DNA of 64,000 nt from Paenibacillus sp. EZ-K15. Its GTDB lineage: Bacteria; Bacillota; Bacilli; Paenibacillales; Paenibacillaceae. The stretch is from positions 161,726 through 225,725 of the forward strand of contig NZ_PDHM01000024.1 in assembly GCF_002573715.1 (NCBI RefSeq), in the 5' to 3' direction. The translations under genes and the position numbers were made by a program. Numbering within the stretch: position 1 is the first letter of the stretch; each line of letters starts with the position of its first letter. Under the pieces are notes generated by a model that searched no databases, was not told the origin of the DNA, and worked only from the letters and a program-made list of their open reading frames with translations. This document shows, piece by piece, positions 60,346 through 64,000 of this stretch.

Positions 60346-60900
60346 TTGGATAAAATTACGAATGACTATATTGAAAAAATTGAAAAGTATTTGAAATCCA
60401 TGTCCGATTCCGAGCGTATGGACATTGTAAAAGAAATCAAAAGTGTTATGTTTGAATTGCAAAATAATGGTCTATCTTCTGAGCAAATCATCGAGCGGTT
60501 AGGAAACCCAAAGGAATTAGCGAAAGCATACTTAGGTGAAGCCATTTCGAAGAACAGTAAATTTAGTTGGCGTAAATTCGGCGCAATATTTGCATTTTGT
60601 AGCAGCTTTGCAGGCGTCAGCGGTATGTTACTTTTGCCATTCATCAGTACTCTTTCCATTGCTTTAGTGATTGGTGGAATTATTACGCCGATAGGCGGAA
60701 TTGTTAAATTTGTCGGGTATCTTATGGGATATGATATTGCCGGAATAACAATCGAAATGGGAGCATTTATACCAAGCCCAATGCAGTTCTTGCCAATTTC
60801 TATTGTGATTGGTGTGTTAATGTTTTGGCTCGGGAGAGTCTTATGGAAGCTTACTATTAAATATATACGCACAATTAGTCAGAAAAAGAAAACAGTGTAA
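60346..60900 (+). CDS. HAAS/DUF1700 domain membrane protein
   Basis: 184 residues: N-terminal helical HAAS domain (about 1-65; YIEKIEKYLKSMSDSERMDIVKEIKS, ERLGNPKELAKAYL) and three membrane helices. HAAS proteins accompany PadR regulators and are thought to act as their antagonists or signal transducers, though the mechanism is not settled. Start is TTG (60346), with GGAGTG upstream overlapping the padR stop region, so translation is probably coupled. Confidence 0.88.
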   Translation: MDKITNDYIEKIEKYLKSMSDSERMDIVKEIKSVMFELQNNGLSSEQIIERLGNPKELAKAYLGEAISKNSKFSWRKFGAIFAFCSSFAGVSGMLLLPFISTLSIALVIGGIITPIGGIVKFVGYLMGYDIAGITIEMGAFIPSPMQFLPISIVIGVLMFWLGRVLWKLTIKYIRTISQKKKTV

Positions 60901-60905
60901 TAATA

Positions 60906-60957
60906 TAAAAAACGGGGCGCGGCGGTCATTCATAGACCAACCGTACCCCGTTTTTAC
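60906..60957 (+). terminator. Intrinsic terminator of padR-HAAS
   Basis: AAACGGGG/CCCCGTTT stem with inner GCGGT/ACCAACCGT-like pairing, then TTTTT. Confidence 0.85.
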
Positions 60958-60965
60958 TATGATGG

Positions 60966-60992
60966 AAAAAGAGCCCTTCAAGAGCTCTTTTT
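60966..60992. terminator. Short bidirectional terminator
   Basis: AAAAAGAGC/GCTCTTTTT hairpin between the padR operon and the convergent SnoaL-like gene. Confidence 0.75.
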
Positions 60993-61022
60993 CTTTTATT
61001 TATGCAATGATATCAAACCGAT

Positions 61023-61391
61023 TCATCGAATCGAACTTAAATGCTCATGCTTTAATTTCCATAAGCCATCGGCATCGCGAACGAACACATTCGTTGCTCT
61101 CCCGCTTCCGGCCGTATATGTCCCCTGATGATAACCCTCGAAGTGGTAGGTATAAATACATACCGCCGAATGAGCATCACTCGCTATCCACTCTACATCC
61201 TCCGCCCGGTATACCTCATCCCGAATAACATTCCAGGCATGTTCGAAATATGCCCGGATCTCATCCAACGTATGACAGCTCCGGTCCGAAAACCAATAGA
61301 CCGCTTCTCCGTCGAGCAGCCGGGCTACATTGTCAAAATTATGCGTATTCGTAGCCGCTATGTATGCCTCAAGTGCCTTTTGATATGACAT
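61023..61391 (-). CDS. SnoaL/NTF2-like protein
   Basis: 122-residue SnoaL-type cone fold: YIAATNTHNFDNVARLLDGEAVYWFSD and FEHAWNVIRDEVYRAEDVEW, then GRATNVFVRDADGLWKLKHEHLS. Such proteins are ketosteroid-isomerase-like or of unknown function. ATG follows GGAGGTGTGG. A tandem direct repeat of ATAGTACAAATTT lies at 61441-61470 upstream, a possible regulatory site. Confidence 0.82.
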   Translation of the reverse strand: MSYQKALEAYIAATNTHNFDNVARLLDGEAVYWFSDRSCHTLDEIRAYFEHAWNVIRDEVYRAEDVEWIASDAHSAVCIYTYHFEGYHQGTYTAGSGRATNVFVRDADGLWKLKHEHLSSIR

Positions 61392-61440
61392 CCTTCCACA
61401 CCTCCCATACCTCTACTAGGCATATAAGTTAATAAACAAA

Positions 61441-61470
61441 GTATAGTACAAATTTATAGTACAAATTTAT
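61441..61470. repeat. Two tandem copies of ATAGTACAAATTT
   Basis: Two adjacent 14-bp units of the pattern TATAGTACAAATTT, about 50 bp upstream of the SnoaL-like start. Could bind a regulator or form its promoter. Confidence 0.5.
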
Positions 61471-61526
61471 TCAATGATGGATCTTTCGTGGTTAGTTTAA
61501 TATATCTAGGTTTATGTTAATTGTCC

Positions 61527-61886
61527 TTAACATTTTGTTTGAAAATTTGCCTTTCCTTCCAAGACTGCATTCAAGAATTTCTTCGACTTTTTCAATCGCT
61601 TCTGGATATCTTCAATTTCCTTGATTTTTTGTTCAACCATTTTCGTCTTTGCCTTGTATGATAAGTTAAGTTGTTGATTTACTAGCAAACTTAATTCTTC
61701 TATAGAAAAGTCTACGGATAAAAGTGCCTTCACATCATCTAGAAACTCAACAACCTCTTCAGAATAAATGCGATAATTATTTGCATCTCTTTTAACATAA
61801 CTGTCCGGAATTAGGTTTTTACGTTCATAGAATCTTAATGTTGATATGGGCAGACCCGTTAATTTTGAAACATCATTTATTTTCAT
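61527..61886 (-). CDS. MerR-family transcriptional regulator
   Basis: 119-residue MerR: helix-turn-helix INDVSKLTGLPISTLRFYERKNLI, wing RDANNYRIYSEE, and a coiled-coil dimerisation helix (NLSYKAKTKMVEQKIKEIEDIQKRLKK split). No cysteine pattern for metal binding is obvious. ATG follows AAAGAGGTC. Divergent from a nitroreductase whose promoter has the diagnostic 19-bp spacer, so it likely activates that gene. Confidence 0.9.
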   Translation of the reverse strand: MKINDVSKLTGLPISTLRFYERKNLIPDSYVKRDANNYRIYSEEVVEFLDDVKALLSVDFSIEELSLLVNQQLNLSYKAKTKMVEQKIKEIEDIQKRLKKSKKFLNAVLEGKANFQTKC

Positions 61887-61905
61887 AATATGACCTCTTT
61901 ATTTC

Positions 61906-61936
61906 TTGCTATAAACCTAGGTTCATAGTTCATAAT
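61906..61936 (+). promoter_or_regulatory. MerR-type promoter/operator for the nitroreductase
   Basis: -35 TTGCTA (61906-61911), 19-bp spacer, -10 CATAAT (61931-61936). The spacer contains the palindrome AAACCTAGGTT, typical of MerR operators that are twisted into activity by the bound regulator. Confidence 0.7.
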
Positions 61937-62004
61937 ACGAAATATGATAACGAACGACATACACAATGTCAAAAAAATCTTATGTTATCAAGAGGAGAGG
62001 TTAT

Positions 62005-62643
62005 ATGTTTAACCATATTCAAAATAACGATTTCGCCAATATCGTTAGGGGACGACGTTCTGTCCGTAATTATGATAAGAACATTAAAATATCAAAAGAA
62101 GAGCTAAGCGAAATGATTTCGGAAGCCAGTTTGGCTCCATCCTCTGCGAATATGCAGCCTTGGCGTGTAATTGTGGTTGATACTCCCGAAGGAAAAGAAA
62201 AACTAAGACCTCTTGTGCGTTTCAATACATTACAAAATGATACTTCATCAGCCATGTTATTAATTTTTGGTGATACCCAAAGCTATTTATATGCTGAAGA
62301 AATTTACAATACAGCCGTGGAACAAGGGAAAATGCCAGCTGAAGTACGAGATCGTCAACTCGAAACCATTCTATCCATGTTTCCGACTCTATCCAAAGAA
62401 ATGAAAGTTGAAATTGCAAAAGTCGATAGCAGCCTCTTTGCAATGCAGTTCATGTTAGTAGCTCGTGCACATGGGTACGATACGAATCCAATGGCAGGCT
62501 TTGAAGTTGATCAGTTAGCAAAAGCATTTGATTTAGATGAAGAACGATATGCTCCAGTCATGATGATTTCAATAGGAAAAGCCAAAGAAGACGGGCATGA
62601 GTCCGTTCGATTAGGTTCTGACAAGATTACATTTTGGAGGTAA
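62005..62643 (+). CDS. Nitroreductase family protein (FMN-dependent)
   Basis: 212 residues of the nitroreductase fold: RRSVRNYDKNIKISKEELSEMISEASLAPSSANMQPWRV is the FMN-binding start, and GFEVDQLAKAFDLDEERYAPVMMISIGK the C-terminal half. Reduces quinones or nitro compounds with NAD(P)H. ATG at 62005 follows AGGAGAGG; the upstream frame has no ribosome site. Divergent from the MerR gene and most probably its target. Confidence 0.88.
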   Translation: MFNHIQNNDFANIVRGRRSVRNYDKNIKISKEELSEMISEASLAPSSANMQPWRVIVVDTPEGKEKLRPLVRFNTLQNDTSSAMLLIFGDTQSYLYAEEIYNTAVEQGKMPAEVRDRQLETILSMFPTLSKEMKVEIAKVDSSLFAMQFMLVARAHGYDTNPMAGFEVDQLAKAFDLDEERYAPVMMISIGKAKEDGHESVRLGSDKITFWR

Positions 62644-62714
62644 CCATTCTTTCTTCAAAATTACATTAGACTCAAACTGCAAGCTTAAGCAAACGAAAAA
62701 CTCAATCAAAAATG

Positions 62715-62748
62715 AAAAAGGCAGCCGGTCATTGTGATCGGCTGCTTG
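62715..62748 (-). terminator. Intrinsic terminator of the second nitroreductase
   Basis: GCAGCCG/CGGCTGC hairpin with CTTTTTCATTTTTG following on the minus strand, about 35 bp past the stop. It may also stop transcription from the left. Confidence 0.85.
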
Positions 62749-62780
62749 GTTTCACATAAACTAATATTTCAATCCAGTCA

Positions 62781-63404
62781 TTATATTTTGTTTTTATAAA
62801 TGACTTTGTCCACATCGTGTCTAACGGTTTTATGACCTTGTTGTATTCCTTTCCCAATGGCTATCAGCATCACATCTTCATACCTGTCAGAAATCTGTAA
62901 GGCCGACTTTAACTGATCGGAATCATACCCGGACATGGTAATCGTATGAAGACCTGCCTCGTTCGCCAGTAAAACTAATGACATAGACGCCAGGCTTGCG
63001 TCTCTTACTAATTCGAGCTTTAAATCTTCTTTTGATTTATTTCGATAATACTGGATTGCCGCATTGGCTAAATAGTCTCTTAATGATGCGTCAAAATAAC
63101 CCTTTTGGAATCCGTCTTCATGGATACTCATAATATTTTCTTTTTCAAATGCTTGATAATCGCCTAGTACAACGATTAGAACCGATGCTTCTGTTACCTG
63201 TTGCTGATTAAAGGCAATGGGTAGTAGCAAATTCTTTAAGTCTGGGTCGTCTATAACCAGGTATCGTGTTGCTTGAATATTGTTTCCGTTAGGCGATTTA
63301 CTGGCTCCTTCAATCCATGTCGCCAACGTTTCTGAATCCAGTTTATAATGAGGATCATAATGCCTGACGGAACGTCTTTGTTCTAATATCTCTCTCACAC
63401 TCAT
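62781..63404 (-). CDS. Nitroreductase family protein
   Basis: 207 residues: VREILEQRRSVRHYDPHYKLDSETLATWIEGASKSPNGNN, and GYDSDQLKSALQISDRYEDVMLIAIGKG near the C-terminus, an FMN-dependent nitroreductase fold. Shares the layout, but not close sequence, with the protein encoded at 62005-62643. ATG at 63404 follows GGAGTGAA. Divergent from an HxlR regulator that probably controls it. Confidence 0.86.
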   Translation of the reverse strand: MSVREILEQRRSVRHYDPHYKLDSETLATWIEGASKSPNGNNIQATRYLVIDDPDLKNLLLPIAFNQQQVTEASVLIVVLGDYQAFEKENIMSIHEDGFQKGYFDASLRDYLANAAIQYYRNKSKEDLKLELVRDASLASMSLVLLANEAGLHTITMSGYDSDQLKSALQISDRYEDVMLIAIGKGIQQGHKTVRHDVDKVIYKNKI

Positions 63405-63475
63405 TGTGTTCACTCCAATAGTATTATTTGCGATACAATCCGATTATAATGGACCGTAACATAGCAGAAAATAAC

Positions 63476-63508
63476 GCACAATAAAGTGGGTTAGCCACCT
63501 TTATGTGC
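63476..63508. promoter_or_regulatory. Candidate HxlR operator
   Basis: Inverted repeat GCACAATAAAGTGG-GTTAG-CCACCTTTATGTGC (nearly perfect, one-base offsets) between the divergent nitroreductase and hxlR genes. Confidence 0.6.
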
Positions 63509-63525
63509 CTATTCAGGAGGAATAC

Positions 63526-63879
63526 ATGATGAACAGTCTCAATACGGGAATCAATATTTTTATGAATACGGTGGGAGGAAAGTGGAAATGTTTAATCCTC
63601 TTCTTTCTGAGTCAGAAACCAAGGCGAACGAAAGAGTTCTATCTGCTCATGCCGACCATCACGCAGAAGGTCTTAACTGAGCAATTAAAGCAGCTGGAAA
63701 AAGATGAGCTTGTCCGAAGAGAAGTATTTAAAGAAGTACCTCCTAAGGTAGAATACAGTTTAACTGAGCTGGGCCAATCCTTCGTCCCTGTATTAAATAC
63801 AATGTGTGAATGGGGCAACACCTATGCAGACGCACAACACCTCGAAAGAGAAGAACAAATCTGTAGCCAGCATAAATAG
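63526..63879 (+). CDS. HxlR-family transcriptional regulator
   Basis: 117-residue winged-helix regulator of the HxlR/YodB type: GGKWKCLILFFLSQKPRRTKEFYLLM, TITQKVLTEQLKQLEKDELVRREVFKEVPPKVEYSLTELG. It senses quinone or electrophile stress through a cysteine in relatives; candidate cysteines here are Cys22 (GGKWKC) and one near the C-terminus. ATG at 63526 or 63529 follows AGGAGG; an earlier in-frame GTG at 63505 lies inside the operator. Terminator follows. Confidence 0.9.
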   Translation: MMNSLNTGINIFMNTVGGKWKCLILFFLSQKPRRTKEFYLLMPTITQKVLTEQLKQLEKDELVRREVFKEVPPKVEYSLTELGQSFVPVLNTMCEWGNTYADAQHLEREEQICSQHK

Positions 63880-63906
63880 GTGTCGTGCATAAGAGGCGCG
63901 AAAAAA

Positions 63907-63936
63907 AACGAGCAGACGAATGATCGTCTGCTCGTT
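63907..63936 (+). terminator. Intrinsic terminator of hxlR
   Basis: Perfect AACGAGCAGACGA/TCGTCTGCTCGTT stem with a four-base loop and a preceding A run; bidirectional. Confidence 0.85.
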
Positions 63937-63945
63937 CAGATTGTC

Positions 63946-63989
63946 GAGAAACCCTGTGCTTTTTTCAAAGTACAGGGTTTCTCCCTTTT
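63946..63989 (+). terminator. Second intrinsic terminator at the window end
   Basis: GAGAAACCCTGT/ACAGGGTTTCTC hairpin followed by CCTTTTTAA. It may close hxlR read-through or belong to a gene beyond the window. Confidence 0.75.
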
Positions 63990-64000
63990 TAAGTGGTCAC

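Overview
The window looks like chromosomal DNA from a Paenibacillus-type Bacillales species. Pointers are strong AGGAGG ribosome-binding sites, RNase J, a Bacillus halodurans-like RNase H1, a DeoR-controlled nucleoside operon like that of B. subtilis, a muramic-acid salvage locus, and a surface chitinase with SLH anchors. No rRNA, tRNA, phage, IS element or CRISPR array was recognised. Most of the window is of medium GC; the right end (about 58-63.9 kb) is visibly AT-richer.

Layout. 0-10.4 kb: RNase J, a niacin-type MFS transporter, an orphan PAS histidine kinase, a permuted papain-fold hydrolase, a VTT membrane protein, pdxK, a block of structured repeats, map, a netrin/TIMP-like surface protein and a methyltransferase. 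10.6-24.4 kb: an apparently complete N-acetylmuramic acid salvage locus. On the minus strand are an RpiR/MurR-type regulator, a solute-binding protein, two permeases, an MsmX-type ATPase, a DUF624 protein, a NamZ-like exo-muramidase without a signal peptide, and anmK. Just downstream is glcDF, which may burn the D-lactate released by MurQ. Divergent on the plus strand are a MurK-like kinase and murQ. 24.6-27 kb: an SDR, a WecA/TagO-type phosphosugar transferase and a 25-residue hydrophobic peptide gene with its own terminator. 27.2-33.9 kb: deoC-nupC-deoB-deoD-pdp with the regulator deoR upstream.

34-39 kb: a ThuA-like protein and AraC regulator, a 500-bp gene-free region with several DnaA-box-like sites, RNase H1, a WYL regulator and a DinB protein. 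39.1-46.4 kb: the most striking unit, a minus-strand operon ehuBCDA-ectABCD-yebE (ectoine uptake, ectoine and hydroxyectoine synthesis, and a translationally coupled DUF2179 protein). It is preceded by a sigma-A promoter, a convincing ydaO-type c-di-AMP riboswitch and an intrinsic terminator. This predicts direct control of compatible-solute uptake and synthesis by c-di-AMP.

46.8-54 kb: an SDR, an mhqO-like dioxygenase with a flavin reductase, an AI-2E family permease, cardiolipin synthase, two VOC proteins and a MarR regulator. 54.2-58 kb: the 1246-residue chitinase. 58.6-63.9 kb: AT-rich accessory genes (serine hydrolase, PadR plus HAAS protein, SnoaL-like protein, MerR/nitroreductase and HxlR/nitroreductase pairs) with recognisable regulator sites. 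Functions are inferred from sequence features and remembered family knowledge; no database search was run.
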